Shown: positions 25,987 to 35,051 of the stretch, piece after piece
Position numbering within the stretch: position 1 is the first letter of the stretch
Layout: every line of letters starts with the position of its first letter
Source: Roseovarius bejariae
Lineage (GTDB): Bacteria; Pseudomonadota; Alphaproteobacteria; Rhodobacterales; Rhodobacteraceae
DNA: 64,000 nt
Direction of reading: 5' to 3'
NCBI RefSeq assembly: GCF_009669325.1
Contig: NZ_SZWE01000001.1
Span: 62,402-126,401, forward strand
Made by a program: the position numbers and the translations under genes
The notes under the pieces: generated by a model
What the model saw: only the letters and a program-made list of their open reading frames with translations
Database searches by the model: none
What the model was told of the DNA's origin: nothing

Positions 25987-26063
25987 TGGCGCGGTTGACG
26001 GGGCTCGAACCCGCGACCTCCGGCGTGACAGGCCGGCACTCTAACCAGCTGAGCTACAACCGC
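25987..26063 (-). tRNA. tRNA-Asp (GTC anticodon), copy 2
   Basis: Same fold, length and anticodon as the copy 164 bp downstream on the minus strand. The pair may share a transcript; the intervening 163 bp (25824-25986) has no gene and no clear terminator. Confidence 0.97.
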
Positions 26064-26252
26064 CCGCTGCGTGAGGGGCGGTTTACGCCGCCCGCCTGCC
26101 CCCGTCAAGCGCCTCTTTCATATCCATGTCGCATTTTTCGTCGCTTCGTTCCGGCGCGGCATTCCGGCGCATCTCGCCCGGTCAAGTTGCCATACGACCC
26201 CCGCCCGCTATTTCCAGCCCAGCAACAGGTAATTATCAGAAGGAAATGCAGC

Positions 26253-26384
26253 ATGTTCAAAGGCTTCGGCACCGCCATGATCATCGTGACGGGCTTTCTC
26301 ATCGGGCTTCCCGCCGTCTTTACGCTGGCCGTTTCAGGGGACGGTTGGCTTCAGCAACTCGATCAGATGTCACCGTTTTTCTGA
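26253..26384 (+). CDS. Very small membrane protein (43 aa)
   Basis: A 43-residue frame: MFKGFGTAMIIVTGFLIGLP then AVFTLAVSGDGWLQQLDQMS and PFF. A strong AGAAGGA lies 8-14 bases upstream of the ATG. Residues 8-27 form a membrane helix. It sits on the plus strand between minus-strand tRNA genes. It is not in a family I recognise. The good ribosome site and hydrophobic design argue for a real gene, but it is very short. Confidence 0.55.
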   Translation: MFKGFGTAMIIVTGFLIGLPAVFTLAVSGDGWLQQLDQMSPFF

Positions 26385-26406
26385 ACCATCGGCGCGGTGG
26401 GGGAAA

Positions 26407-26482
<76 letters not shown>

Positions 26483-26720
26483 GCACCGCGCCTATTAGCC
26501 CGGCTTTTCAGATTGCGCAAGGGTCTTGTGACAGCTTTCTCCCGACCGCCACCATGATCGCCGTAAAATTGTATTTACATGCCCAAAATCATCCAGTGAG
26601 AGACGATTTGGGTCATGGCGATTCCTGTGATACGGTTTTTTCTATCTTCGTGAGAAACGGGTGCGAAGGTATTGATGTCATTGGTATTTGTCATGAGGGC
26701 CAACCACATTGGGGGACATC

Positions 26721-26972
26721 ATGAAGAATCTCGTAACCGCGATGGCCTTTGCCATCCTCATTGCCTTCACAGGCACCGTTCAGGCCCAGGAAACGGCCAA
26801 GATGAGCGCCGAACAAATACAACAAGCCACGGTTTCGACTCAAGGCAGCGTGCCAGAAGGCAGCATCGGCCCCGAGGCAACCCTTTGGATACTCTTGGGC
26901 ATCGTGTTTTTCACAGCCTTGGTCACGGCTGGCGGCGGCAGTTCCGCGGCCCCGCTCCCGCTTCCGGAATAA
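26721..26972 (+). CDS. Small exported protein with C-terminal membrane helix (83 aa)
   Basis: An 83-residue protein. The signal peptide MKNLVTAMAFAILIAFTGTV ends at QAQE. The mature part has AEQIQQATVSTQGSVPEGSI followed by a helix LWILLGIVFFTALVTAGGGS. The ATG has GGGGGAC upstream. The layout (signal, short Gln/Thr linker, TM near the C-terminus, small Gly/Pro tail) matches that of the 66-residue gene at 27773, suggesting related roles. Unknown function; small exported proteins of this kind are common in roseobacters. Confidence 0.7.
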   Translation: MKNLVTAMAFAILIAFTGTVQAQETAKMSAEQIQQATVSTQGSVPEGSIGPEATLWILLGIVFFTALVTAGGGSSAAPLPLPE

Positions 26973-27004
26973 CCGAGCACCCCATCCTATGGATGGATAA
27001 CATG

Positions 27005-27040
27005 AAAAAAGGCGCGTCACCGTATCGGGACGCGCCTTTC
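27005..27040 (-). terminator. Intrinsic terminator downstream of tRNA-Val(CAC)
   Basis: GGCGCGTC (27011-27018) pairs with GACGCGCC (27029-27036), extended by AAA/TTT. On the minus strand it is followed by six U residues (27005-27010), just after the tRNA-Val(CAC) 3' end. It may also act on the plus-strand exported-protein transcript. Confidence 0.85.
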
Positions 27041-27048
27041 GCAATTCA

Positions 27049-27123
27049 TGGTGGGTGATAGAAGATTCGAACTTCTGACATCTTCGATGTGAACGAAGCG
27101 CTCTACCACTGAGCTAATCACCC
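27049..27123 (-). tRNA. tRNA-Val (CAC anticodon)
   Basis: A 75-nt cloverleaf: acceptor GGGTGAT/ATCACCC, anticodon stem-loop CTTCG-TTCACAT-CGAAG (anticodon CAC, reads GTG), T-arm AAGTTCGAATCTT. CCA is encoded. With the TAC copy about 600 bp away it covers the Val GTA/GTG codons. It is followed by its own terminator. Confidence 0.97.
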
Positions 27124-27142
27124 GTTGACGGGTTCATTACCG

Positions 27143-27646
27143 TCACTCCGCAGCCTCTGCAACACCCTGTTTTGGATTTTCTGGACCTTCCAGATCCTTC
27201 GCCGCTCCGGCTTCCTTGCTCTGCCGGATCTTGGCCACTGTCACCCGTACATTCGCGGCTTCTTTGGTCCGCTGTTGTTTGATCTTGCCCATGGGTGGAA
27301 GGTTCAGGTCACGGCCCTCGGCGATCGCCTCTCCCAAAACCTCCATCATCGCCTCGATCGCGGGCTTGGCAAATTTCTTGCGCACGCCCGAACGCTCGAC
27401 AACTGCCTCGATCAGCTCTTTCTTCTTCATCATCGGCGCTGTGGTGGTCGGGGTGGTTTCAGTGACCACCGTCGCCTTCGGTGCCGAAGGTGCACCCGCG
27501 GCTTTCGCCCCCGTGGATGCGCTCTTGGCTTGTGTCGGTTTCGGTGCGGCCTTGCGTGTGCCCGAAGTGGGCGGTGTTGTGGATTTGCTGCGGCTCTTCG
27601 TGGTTTTCGACCGTTTGGAGGTACTTGTTCTGCTCCGCGTGCTCAT
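27143..27646 (-). CDS. HU-like DNA-binding protein with long basic N-terminal tail
   Basis: 167 residues. The C-terminal part (about 75-145) reads KKKELIEAVVERSGVRKKFA, KPAIEAMMEVLGEAIAEGRD, LNLPPMGKIKQQRTKEAANV, an HU/IHF-type fold: helical dimerisation part, then beta strands and a basic arm. It is preceded by about 70 residues very rich in Ser, Thr, Lys, Pro and Ala (STSKRSKTTKSRSKSTTPPT), like histone H1-type tails. The C-terminus is acidic (EGPENPKQGVAEAAE). It is probably a nucleoid-associated protein. Tail-plus-HU proteins occur in some alphaproteobacteria and actinobacteria; the function here is inferred. Confidence 0.8.
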   Translation of the reverse strand: MSTRSRTSTSKRSKTTKSRSKSTTPPTSGTRKAAPKPTQAKSASTGAKAAGAPSAPKATVVTETTPTTTAPMMKKKELIEAVVERSGVRKKFAKPAIEAMMEVLGEAIAEGRDLNLPPMGKIKQQRTKEAANVRVTVAKIRQSKEAGAAKDLEGPENPKQGVAEAAE

Positions 27647-27772
27647 TTTGGCCTCAATTTGTTGCTCGATTGGTGTCAGCCTATCGTAAAATAAGGCCTA
27701 AAGCCAAGCCTGAGTTGACCGACCGCCTTCCGCAACGTTAACTTTCCGGAGTACTATCTGGGGAAGATAACC

Positions 27773-27973
27773 GTGAAAAATACCATTGCAGCCATCCTTG
27801 CCATGGCAAGCTTCAGCCTTGCCACCCCTGCCTTTGCAGGCAACCTCTCAGACCCCGTGGTCACACCCGAGGTGATCGCCGAGGACACCATAGAAAACGC
27901 CTCGTCGGACAATATCCAAGGGCTGATCGCCATGCTGACGGTTGTGTTGATCATCGTCGGCAAAGGGGCCTGA
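27773..27973 (+). CDS. Small exported protein with C-terminal hydrophobic segment (66 aa)
   Basis: 66 residues. The signal peptide MKNTIAAILAMASFSLATPA ends at FAG. The mature part NLSDPVVTPEVIAEDTIENA precedes a hydrophobic end GLIAMLTVVLIIVGKGA. The start is GTG with GGGGAAGATAACC upstream. The DPVVTPEV motif recurs in small roseobacter proteins; databases sometimes mislabel these. Divergent from the HU-like gene, with 126 bp between. Function unknown. Confidence 0.65.
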   Translation: MKNTIAAILAMASFSLATPAFAGNLSDPVVTPEVIAEDTIENASSDNIQGLIAMLTVVLIIVGKGA

Positions 27974-28004
27974 CCCGGCACAAAGATGACACCCTGAACA
28001 GACA

Positions 28005-28034
28005 CAACCCCGCCAGATCGCTCTGACGGGGTTG
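28005..28034. terminator. Hairpin between convergent small-protein and lon genes
   Basis: CAACCCCG pairs with CGGGGTTG; a mismatch follows, then CAGA pairs with TCTG around a 4-base loop. It sits between the convergent genes ending at 27973 and 28061. A strong U-run is absent on both sides, so its efficiency as a terminator is uncertain. Confidence 0.5.
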
Positions 28035-28060
28035 CGATGATGTTTTACAAGCGCCGATGC

Positions 28061-30469
28061 TTAATGGGCTGTCGCCCCCGCGCCATCGCCGCTTTTCAAC
28101 GCGGCTTCGGCGGCGGCGGCTTCTTCGGCCTCCTCGTCCCATTCCACCGGCTCCGGCTTGCGCACCAGCGCCAGTTTCAGAACGTCGCGCACGTGATCGA
28201 CGGGGATGATATCCAGCCCCTCTTTCACGTTGTCGGGAATCTCGACAAGGTCCTTCTCGTTCTCACGCGGGATGAGAACGGTCTTGATCCCGCCGCGCAG
28301 CGCCGCCAACAGCTTTTCTTTCAAGCCGCCAATGGCAAGCGCGTTGCCGCGCAATGTGACCTCGCCCGTCATGGCAATGTCCTTGCGTACGGGAATCCCG
28401 GTCAGGACCGACACGATCGAGGTGACCATCGCCAAACCGGCGCTCGGCCCGTCCTTGGGTGTGGCCCCCTCGGGGACGTGCACGTGGATATCCCACTTCT
28501 CGAACTTCGGCGGCTTCACCCCAATCTCCGGGCTGATCGACCGCACATAGCTTGAAGCGGCATCGATGCTTTCCTTCATCACGTCGCCAAGCGTACCGGT
28601 GGTCTTCATCCGGCCCTTGCCCGGCAGGCGCACCGCCTCGATGTTCAAAAGCTCACCGCCGACCGAAGTATAGGCAAGGCCGGTCACGACACCCACCTGG
28701 TCCTTCTCTTCGGCAAGGCCATACTTGAACTTCTTGACCCCAAGGAAATCACCAAGGTTCTCCGGCGTCACCTCGATGGACTCGGCCTCTTTCTTGATGA
28801 TCTTGGTCACCGCTTTCCGCGCCACCTTGGCCAATTCACGCTCAAGGTTCCGCACACCGGCCTCACGCGTGTAATGCCGGATGATATCGGTCAGCGCCTC
28901 GTCGGTCAGCGCGAATTCGCCCTTCTTCAGACCATGGTTCTTGATCTGCTTGGGCAGCAGGTGCTGCTTGGCGATCTCGCGCTTTTCGTCCTCGGTGTAG
29001 CCCGCCAGCGGAATGATCTCCATCCGGTCCAGAAGCGGCCCCGGCATGTTGTAGGAGTTCGCCGTGGTCAGGAACATCACGTCGCTCAGATCGTATTCCA
29101 CTTCCAAATAGTGGTCTACGAATGTCGCATTCTGCTCGGGGTCCAGAACCTCAAGCATCGCCGACGCCGGATCGCCCCGGAAATCCTGCCCCATCTTGTC
29201 GATCTCATCGAGCAGGATCAGCGGATTGGTCGTCTTGGCCTTCTTCAACGCCTGAATGATCTTACCGGGCATCGACCCGATGTAAGTCCGGCGGTGACCA
29301 CGGATTTCGCTCTCGTCACGCACGCCACCAAGGCTGATGCGGATGAACTCACGCCCCGTCGAGCGCGCAACACTCTCCCCGAGCGAGGTTTTCCCCACAC
29401 CCGGCGGGCCGACAAGGCACATGATCGGCCCTTTCAGCTTCTTCGAGCGTTGCTGCACCGCCAGATATTCGACGATCCGTTCCTTGACCTTCTCAAGGCC
29501 ATAGTGATCGGTATCGAGGATCTTCTCTGCGCGGCTCAGATCCTTCTTCACGCGGGATTTCTTGCCCCACGGGATGGACAGCATCCAATCCAGATAGTTG
29601 CGCACCACGGTCGCCTCGGCGCTCATCGGGCTCATGTTCTTGAGCTTCTTCAGCTCGCCTTCGGCCTTTTCGCGGGCTTCCTTGGAAAGCTTGGTCTCGG
29701 CAATGCGATTCTCAAGCTCGGCAATTTCGCCTTCGCCCTCTTCGCCGTCGCCCAGTTCCTTCTGAATGGCCTTCATCTGCTCATTCAAGTAATACTCGCG
29801 CTGCGTGCGCTCCATCTGGCTCTTGACGCGCGTCTTGATCTTTTTCTCGACCTGCAAAACGCTCATCTCGCCCTGCATCAGGCCGTAAACCTTCTCCAGA
29901 CGCTCGCTCACGCTCAGCGTTTCCAGCAGGTCCTGCTTTTGCTCCACCTCGATGCCCAGATGCCCGGCCACCAGATCGGCCAGCTTGGCGGGCTCCTCGG
30001 ATTCACTGACCGCGGCCAAGGCTTCTTCGGGGATGTTCTTTTTCACCTTGGCATAGCGCTCGAATTCGTCGCTGACGGTGCGCAACAGCGCGTCAATCGT
30101 CGCCTGATCGCCCGGCATCTCGGTCAGGTATTCGGCGCGCGCCTCGAAATAATTGTCGTTTTCAAGGTATTCGGTGATCCGCACCCGCGCCACACCCTCG
30201 ACCAGCACCTTCACGGTGCCATCGGGCAGTTTCAGCAGTTGCAGCACATTGGCCAACACACCGCTGTCGTAAATTCCATCGCTCGCAGGATCATCCTCGC
30301 TGGCGTCGATCTGACTGCTCAGCAGGATGTGCTTGTCGTCCTGCATCACCTCTTCCAGTGCCCGGACCGATTTTTCACGGCCCACGAACAGCGGCACGAT
30401 CATGTGGGGAAAAACCACGATATCGCGCAGCGGCAGCACGGGGTAAGATGCGTTGAGAGGCTCTTGCAT
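28061..30469 (-). CDS. lon: ATP-dependent protease Lon
   Basis: Cytoplasmic AAA+ serine protease for damaged and regulatory proteins. The 802-residue protein has the LonN substrate domain (about 5-205; LPLRDIVVFPHMIVPLFVGR), a coiled region, and the AAA+ module. Walker A is GPPGVGKTSLGES and Walker B is ILLDEIDKM. The Lon protease domain has catalytic Ser in PKDGPSAGLAM and Lys in GGLKEKLLAALRGG. The C-terminus is an acidic Ala/Glu tail. The ATG at 30469 (MQEPLNASYPVLPLRDIVV) has AAGGAAACGAGC; the frame extends to 30529 with no family match. A heat-shock-type promoter candidate lies upstream. Confidence 0.98.
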   Translation of the reverse strand: MQEPLNASYPVLPLRDIVVFPHMIVPLFVGREKSVRALEEVMQDDKHILLSSQIDASEDDPASDGIYDSGVLANVLQLLKLPDGTVKVLVEGVARVRITEYLENDNYFEARAEYLTEMPGDQATIDALLRTVSDEFERYAKVKKNIPEEALAAVSESEEPAKLADLVAGHLGIEVEQKQDLLETLSVSERLEKVYGLMQGEMSVLQVEKKIKTRVKSQMERTQREYYLNEQMKAIQKELGDGEEGEGEIAELENRIAETKLSKEAREKAEGELKKLKNMSPMSAEATVVRNYLDWMLSIPWGKKSRVKKDLSRAEKILDTDHYGLEKVKERIVEYLAVQQRSKKLKGPIMCLVGPPGVGKTSLGESVARSTGREFIRISLGGVRDESEIRGHRRTYIGSMPGKIIQALKKAKTTNPLILLDEIDKMGQDFRGDPASAMLEVLDPEQNATFVDHYLEVEYDLSDVMFLTTANSYNMPGPLLDRMEIIPLAGYTEDEKREIAKQHLLPKQIKNHGLKKGEFALTDEALTDIIRHYTREAGVRNLERELAKVARKAVTKIIKKEAESIEVTPENLGDFLGVKKFKYGLAEEKDQVGVVTGLAYTSVGGELLNIEAVRLPGKGRMKTTGTLGDVMKESIDAASSYVRSISPEIGVKPPKFEKWDIHVHVPEGATPKDGPSAGLAMVTSIVSVLTGIPVRKDIAMTGEVTLRGNALAIGGLKEKLLAALRGGIKTVLIPRENEKDLVEIPDNVKEGLDIIPVDHVRDVLKLALVRKPEPVEWDEEAEEAAAAEAALKSGDGAGATAH

Positions 30470-30552
30470 GCTCGTTTCCTTCGTTCTTGGCAGGTGATCC
30501 GGGCCCCTGTCACAGGCAGCCGCGCCCACCTCCGCGTTTCCTGGGTGTTAAC

Positions 30553-30578
30553 TTGGGGCGCACCTGCCCCCGTTTCAA
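30553..30578 (-). promoter_or_regulatory. Candidate RpoH (sigma32) promoter of lon
   Basis: On the minus strand, TTGAAA (30573-30578) is followed by 14 bp and CCCCAA (30553-30558), resembling the heat-shock consensus CTTGAA-N13-15-CCCCAT. It lies about 80 bp upstream of the lon ATG. Heat induction of lon is usual, which supports the reading. The 30470-30716 gap also has a weak hairpin near 30690-30710 that could terminate tgt. Confidence 0.45.
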
Positions 30579-30716
30579 CCAATTGCCGCACAGTTTGCCC
30601 GCGCGCGTAAGCAGTCACAAGACCTCATTGCCCCGCATTCGCGTCAATTTCCGCAAAGCGCCGCACCGCAAGACTTTTTATTGAAGACCCGGTGATTGGT
30701 CCGGGTGTCTGAATTA

Positions 30717-31847
30717 TCAAAGCCGCTCAATATCTCCGGCCTCGCGCCCCTTGTGGAACGCGGTCTCCCACTCGGCAAAGCGGCCCTCGGCAATGGCCTG
30801 CCGCATCCCGTCCATGATCTGCTGATAGTAATGCAGATTGTGCCACGTCAGCAGCATGGAACTGATGATCTCCTGGGACCGGAACACATGATGCAGATAA
30901 GCGCGTGAATAGTTCCGGCAGGCCGGACAGGTGCAGTCCTCGTCCAAAGGCCGCGGGTCGTCCTGATGGCGGGCGTTCTTGATGTTCAACTGCCCATGCC
31001 GGGTGAACACCTGCCCGGTACGCCCCGATCGCGACGGCAACACGCAATCCATCATGTCCACGCCACGTTTCACGGCGCCGACAATATCGTCAGGCTTGCC
31101 CACGCCCATCAAATACCGCGGCTTGTCTTGCGGCAGGTAGCCCGGCGCATAATCCAACACGCCGAACATCGCCTCCTGCCCCTCGCCCACGGCCAGACCG
31201 CCGATGGCATAACCGTCAAATCCGATCTCTTTCAGCGCCTGCGCCGATTCCTCGCGCAGCTCTTGGTTCACGCCCCCCTGCATGATGCCAAAGAGCGCAT
31301 GACCGGGCCGGTCGCCGAAGGCTTCCTTCGACCGCGCCGCCCACCGCATCGACAGGCGCATCGCGCGGGCCACTTCCTCATCCGTGGCGGGAAGCGCCGG
31401 GCACTCATCGAAACACATCACGATGTCACTGCCCAACAGCCGCTGAATCTCCATCGACCGCTCGGGCGTCAACGCGTGCTTGGACCCGTCGATATGGCTC
31501 TTGAAGGTCACCCCCTCTTCGGTGAGCTTACGAAGCCCCGCAAGGCTCATCACCTGAAACCCGCCGCTGTCGGTCAGGATGGGCCGCTCCCAGTTCATGA
31601 ACCTGTGCAACCCGCCCAAACGGTCGATCCGCTCCGCCGTCGGCCGCAGCATCAAATGATAGGTATTGCCCAGCAGGATATCGGCCCCGGTGTCCCGGAC
31701 CGACTCGGGCATCATCGCCTTGACCGTCGCCGCCGTGCCCACCGGCATGAAGGCCGGTGTGCGCACCTCGCCCCGCGGGGTCGAAATCACGCCGGTCCGG
31801 GCCGCCCCATCGGTGGCCTTGAGTTCGAAGCCGAATAATGCTGTCAT
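30717..31847 (-). CDS. tgt: Queuine tRNA-ribosyltransferase (Tgt)
   Basis: Exchanges guanine-34 in tRNA(Asp, Asn, His, Tyr) with preQ1, leading to queuosine. The 376-residue TIM barrel has [20 protein letters not shown] (catalytic Asp), [70 protein letters not shown]. The zinc site is [16 protein letters not shown] with a later His. The ATG at 31847 ([19 protein letters not shown]) fits the family; the frame goes on upstream only into unmatched sequence. Minus-strand neighbour of lon, divergent from rimB-rimK. Confidence 0.97.
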   Translation of the reverse strand: MTALFGFELKATDGAARTGVISTPRGEVRTPAFMPVGTAATVKAMMPESVRDTGADILLGNTYHLMLRPTAERIDRLGGLHRFMNWERPILTDSGGFQVMSLAGLRKLTEEGVTFKSHIDGSKHALTPERSMEIQRLLGSDIVMCFDECPALPATDEEVARAMRLSMRWAARSKEAFGDRPGHALFGIMQGGVNQELREESAQALKEIGFDGYAIGGLAVGEGQEAMFGVLDYAPGYLPQDKPRYLMGVGKPDDIVGAVKRGVDMMDCVLPSRSGRTGQVFTRHGQLNIKNARHQDDPRPLDEDCTCPACRNYSRAYLHHVFRSQEIISSMLLTWHNLHYYQQIMDGMRQAIAEGRFAEWETAFHKGREAGDIERL

Positions 31848-31913
31848 CAGAGCCTCATATGCTGGTTTCGCCCATATCGGGCAAATCACGCCCCATGACA
31901 AGAAGGCTGACCC

Positions 31914-33341
31914 ATGAGTGATACCGTACCCCCCGCCGAACCCCTGCAATTCGGATGGGAGGAATGGATCAGCTTACCGGATCTGGGCGTACCCGCCCTG
32001 CGCGCCAAGGTCGATACCGGCGCGCGTACCTCGGCGCTGCATGCCTTTGACATCGAAACCTTCGGGCCAAGCTCCAAACCCAAGGTGCGGTTCACCGTCC
32101 ACCCCATTCCCGGGCGTGACGATCTGGTGATCCCCTGCTCGGCCCCGATCATCGACCGGCGCGAGGTGGCCTCGTCCAACGGCGAAAAAGAACTGCGCTA
32201 CGTGATCGAAAGCACGCTATCGGTGAACGGCGACGCATGGCCCATCGAGATCACGCTGACCAATCGCTCCTCCATGACATCGCGGATGCTGCTTGGCCGT
32301 CAGGCCCTCAAAGATCATATCTCGATTCAGGCCACCGATCGCTTCCTGCAACCCGAACTCAGTTACGATGTCTACCACACCACCCGAATGCGCGAGGTAC
32401 AGCCCAACCGCGCCCTGCGCATCGCCGTCCTGTCGCGTGAGGATAACTATTCCACCCGCCGCCTCGTGGAAGAAGGCGAAAAACGTGGCCATTCCGTCGA
32501 AGTCATCAACACCACCCGCTGTTACATGGCGATCAACGCTATGGCCCCCGAGGTGCATTACGATGGCAAGCGCCTGCCGCGCTTCGACGCCATCATTCCA
32601 CGGATCGGGGCCTCGATCACCCCCTACGGCACGGCCATCATCCGGCAGTTCGAAACCATCGGCACCTATTGCGTGAACGGCAGCGACGGCATCTCGGCCA
32701 GCCGGGACAAGCTCTATGCCCATCAGATCATGGCTCGCGCCAAGATCGGCATGCCCAACACCGCCTTCGCCGCCTCCCCCAAGGATACCGGCAACCTCAT
32801 CGGTCTCGTGGGCACCGCACCCCTGATCGTCAAACTTCTCGAATCCACCCAAGGCAAAGGCGTGGTGCTGGCCGAAACCAAGAAGGCCGCCGAATCCGTG
32901 ATCGACGCCTTCCGGGGCCTCAAGGCCAACTTCCTCGTGCAGGATTTCGTCAAGGAAGCCGCCGGTGAGGATATCCGCTGCCTCGTGATCGGCGGCAAGG
33001 TAGTGGCCTCGATGAAACGCACCGGCGCCGATGGAGATTTCCGCTCCAACCTGCACCGGGGCGGATCGGCCAAATCCGTGCGCATCAACAAGGAAGAACG
33101 CGAAACCGCGATCCGCGCCGCTAAGGCCTTCAATCTCAACATGGCCGGGGTCGATCTCCTGCGCTCCGAGGCCGGGCCGAAAGTGCTCGAAGTGAATTCT
33201 TCCCCCGGCTTCGAAGGCATCGAGAATTCCACCGGCAAGAACATCGTCGGCAAGCTCTATGACCAGATCGAAAGCCGCGTCCGCCCGGCCCCGGTCCGCC
33301 GCCGCAAGACCGCCCCGGCCAAGGCGAAATCCAAACAGTGA
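31914..33341 (+). CDS. RimB-RimK fusion: Zn-protease-like domain plus ATP-grasp glutamate ligase
   Basis: 475 residues with two domains. Residues about 15-150 are the ATP-dependent zinc protease/RimB domain ([55 protein letters not shown]), a retropepsin-like fold with the D-T-G triad. Residues about 170-455 are a RimK-type ATP-grasp ([100 protein letters not shown]). RimK adds Glu residues to ribosomal protein S6, and RimB trims them. The C-terminus is basic ([18 protein letters not shown]). The fusion puts writer and eraser in one chain; the substrate here is inferred. Confidence 0.88.
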   Translation: MSDTVPPAEPLQFGWEEWISLPDLGVPALRAKVDTGARTSALHAFDIETFGPSSKPKVRFTVHPIPGRDDLVIPCSAPIIDRREVASSNGEKELRYVIESTLSVNGDAWPIEITLTNRSSMTSRMLLGRQALKDHISIQATDRFLQPELSYDVYHTTRMREVQPNRALRIAVLSREDNYSTRRLVEEGEKRGHSVEVINTTRCYMAINAMAPEVHYDGKRLPRFDAIIPRIGASITPYGTAIIRQFETIGTYCVNGSDGISASRDKLYAHQIMARAKIGMPNTAFAASPKDTGNLIGLVGTAPLIVKLLESTQGKGVVLAETKKAAESVIDAFRGLKANFLVQDFVKEAAGEDIRCLVIGGKVVASMKRTGADGDFRSNLHRGGSAKSVRINKEERETAIRAAKAFNLNMAGVDLLRSEAGPKVLEVNSSPGFEGIENSTGKNIVGKLYDQIESRVRPAPVRRRKTAPAKAKSKQ

Positions 33342-33352
33342 TCCGCCGGTTT

Positions 33353-33429
33353 CGTACGAGTCGTACGGCAGCAAGCGGATAAGCCGTGATTTTCGTACGA
33401 AACTCGGTTTTTTTCGTACGACTCGTACG
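33353..33429. repeat. Array of five CGTACG palindromes forming an inverted repeat
   Basis: CGTACG occurs at 33353, 33362, 33394, 33415 and 33424. The first two (CGTACGAGTCGTACG, 33353-33367) are the exact reverse complement of the last two (CGTACGACTCGTACG, 33415-33429). The middle copy is in TTTCGTACGAAA. The array lies between rimK and the sufT-like gene, 70-150 bp upstream of the sufT start. It could be a regulator binding array or a terminator-like cruciform. No U-run suits a classical terminator. Confidence 0.75.
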
Positions 33430-33501
33430 ATGCCATGCACCACTGGACGAAGCGGATCATAAATCTTATATGTTCTGTCAGGATAACCGCAGGAACCTAC
33501 C

Positions 33502-33864
33502 ATGACGCACAGCCCCGAACCCCTCGAAGGCACCCCCCTGATCGCGCCCTCCAGCACCGAGCACCCGCTCTACGATCAACTGGTCGAGGCTTGCCGTACG
33601 GTCTATGACCCTGAAATTCCAGTGAATATTTACGATCTGGGCCTGATCTACACGATCGAGATTTCCGAGGATAATGCCGTGCGCGTGATCATGACATTGA
33701 CGGCACCGGGCTGTCCCGTGGCCGGCGAAATGCCCGGATGGGTGGCCGAGGCGATCGAACCCGTCGCAGGCGTCAAGCAGGTCGATGTCGAACTCGTCTG
33801 GGATCCACCCTGGGGCATGGACATGATGAGCGACGAAGCCCGCCTTGAGCTGGGCTTTATGTAA
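33502..33864 (+). CDS. sufT: MIP18/DUF59 family Fe-S cluster assembly protein (SufT-like)
   Basis: 120 residues. The MIP18 core is LVEACRTVYDPEIPVNIYDL, GLIYTIEISEDNAVRVIMTL and TAPGCPVAGEMPGW, with the conserved Cys in APGCP. The C-terminus is VELVWDPPWGMDMMSDEARL. Proteins of this family help mature or transfer Fe-S clusters. It is next to the HesB/IscA-type gene, in the usual pairing, without the rest of a suf operon here. The CGTACG array lies upstream. Confidence 0.9.
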   Translation: MTHSPEPLEGTPLIAPSSTEHPLYDQLVEACRTVYDPEIPVNIYDLGLIYTIEISEDNAVRVIMTLTAPGCPVAGEMPGWVAEAIEPVAGVKQVDVELVWDPPWGMDMMSDEARLELGFM

Positions 33865-33893
33865 ACCATTCAATAGGTTGGAGGCCAAACCTC

Positions 33894-34244
33894 ATGTTCG
33901 GAATTCCCGGCAAGCAAGCGGTCAGCATGACCCCTGCCGCCGCCAGCCAGATCGCGAAACTGATGGACAAGGACGGCCATCAGGGTCTGCGCATTGGCGT
34001 CAAGAAAGGCGGCTGTGCGGGCATGGAATACACCATGGAGTATGTCACCGAGGTCGACCCACATGATGAAGTGGTCGAACAGGATGGCGCAAGGGTGATG
34101 ATCGCCCCCATGGCGCAAATGTTCCTGTTCGGAACCGAGATCGACTTTCAGACATCCTTGTTGGAGTCGGGGTTTGTCTTCAACAATCCCAATGTCTCCG
34201 AGGCCTGTGGCTGCGGTGAGTCCATCAAGTTCGAAGGCATGTAA
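33894..34244 (+). CDS. sufA: HesB/IscA/SufA-type Fe-S carrier
   Basis: 116 residues of the A-type carrier family. The conserved Cys ligands are in KKGGCAGMEYTMEYV and in EACGCGESIKF (two Cys). SMTPAAASQIAKLMDKDGHQ and GTEIDFQTSLLESGFVFNNP are family motifs. It likely carries a [2Fe-2S] or [4Fe-4S] cluster from the scaffold to target proteins. It lies 29 bp after the sufT-like gene, probably in one transcript. tpiA follows 51 bp later. Confidence 0.92.
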   Translation: MFGIPGKQAVSMTPAAASQIAKLMDKDGHQGLRIGVKKGGCAGMEYTMEYVTEVDPHDEVVEQDGARVMIAPMAQMFLFGTEIDFQTSLLESGFVFNNPNVSEACGCGESIKFEGM

Positions 34245-34295
34245 AAGCCCGCCTCAAGGCACTGAATAAAAACAATAAAACGGGACAGATCACGC

Positions 34296-35045
34296 ATGAC
34301 ACGCAAACTTGCCGCGGGCAACTGGAAGATGAACGGTACCCGCGCCGCCTTGGAAGACCTCAACGCCATCATCGCCGCACACAGCGACCCAAGCGTCGAT
34401 ATCCTGATCTGCCCGCCTGCCACCCTGCTCATGCAAGCCGCCGCGTTAACCGCCGATAAACCACTAGATATTGGGGCGCAGGACTGCCATCCTGCGGCCT
34501 CCGGCGCGCATACCGGCGACACCTCGGCCCCCATGGTGGCCGACGCGGGGGGCACAGCGGTCATCGTCGGCCATTCCGAGCGCCGCGAGAATCATAATGA
34601 AAACAATACTTTGGTGCAGTCCAAAGCGCAGGCTGCCCATGATGCGGGCCTGATCGCCGTGATTTGCATTGGCGAAACTCTCGATGAACGCGAAGCGGGT
34701 CAAACCCTTGATATCATTGCCAAACAGCTCAGCGGCTCGATTCCTGACGGGGCCACGCCATATAACACTGTCATTGCCTACGAACCCGTCTGGGCCATCG
34801 GAACCGGCAAGGTCGCCACGCTAGAGCAAATCGCCGAAGTTCATGATTTCATTCGAAAATCCCTGATCGATCGTTTCGGCGCCGCAGCACAAGACATGCG
34901 CATTCTCTACGGCGGCTCGGTCAAGCCGGGCAATGCCGCAGACATCTTCGGTGTCTCCAATGTCGATGGGGCCCTTGTCGGTGGCGCGAGCCTTAAGCAG
35001 AGCGATTTTACACCTATTATCAATGCGTTGGAAGCGACAGTTTAA
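34296..35045 (+). CDS. tpiA: Triosephosphate isomerase
   Basis: Interconverts dihydroxyacetone phosphate and glyceraldehyde 3-phosphate. The 249-residue barrel has [20 protein letters not shown] (Asn, Lys), [14 protein letters not shown] (catalytic His), the catalytic Glu in [20 protein letters not shown] (flexible lid follows), and [16 protein letters not shown] (phosphate loop). It ends 6 bp from the convergent lrp stop codon. The loop residues HNENNTL in the GHSERREN region are less common, but the catalytic set is complete. Confidence 0.97.
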   Translation: MTRKLAAGNWKMNGTRAALEDLNAIIAAHSDPSVDILICPPATLLMQAAALTADKPLDIGAQDCHPAASGAHTGDTSAPMVADAGGTAVIVGHSERRENHNENNTLVQSKAQAAHDAGLIAVICIGETLDEREAGQTLDIIAKQLSGSIPDGATPYNTVIAYEPVWAIGTGKVATLEQIAEVHDFIRKSLIDRFGAAAQDMRILYGGSVKPGNAADIFGVSNVDGALVGGASLKQSDFTPIINALEATV

Positions 35046-35051
35046 CCACTG

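Noticed and set aside
28874..30610. 578-residue plus-strand open frame over lon
   Set aside because: Antisense shadow of lon; lon has complete catalytic motifs.
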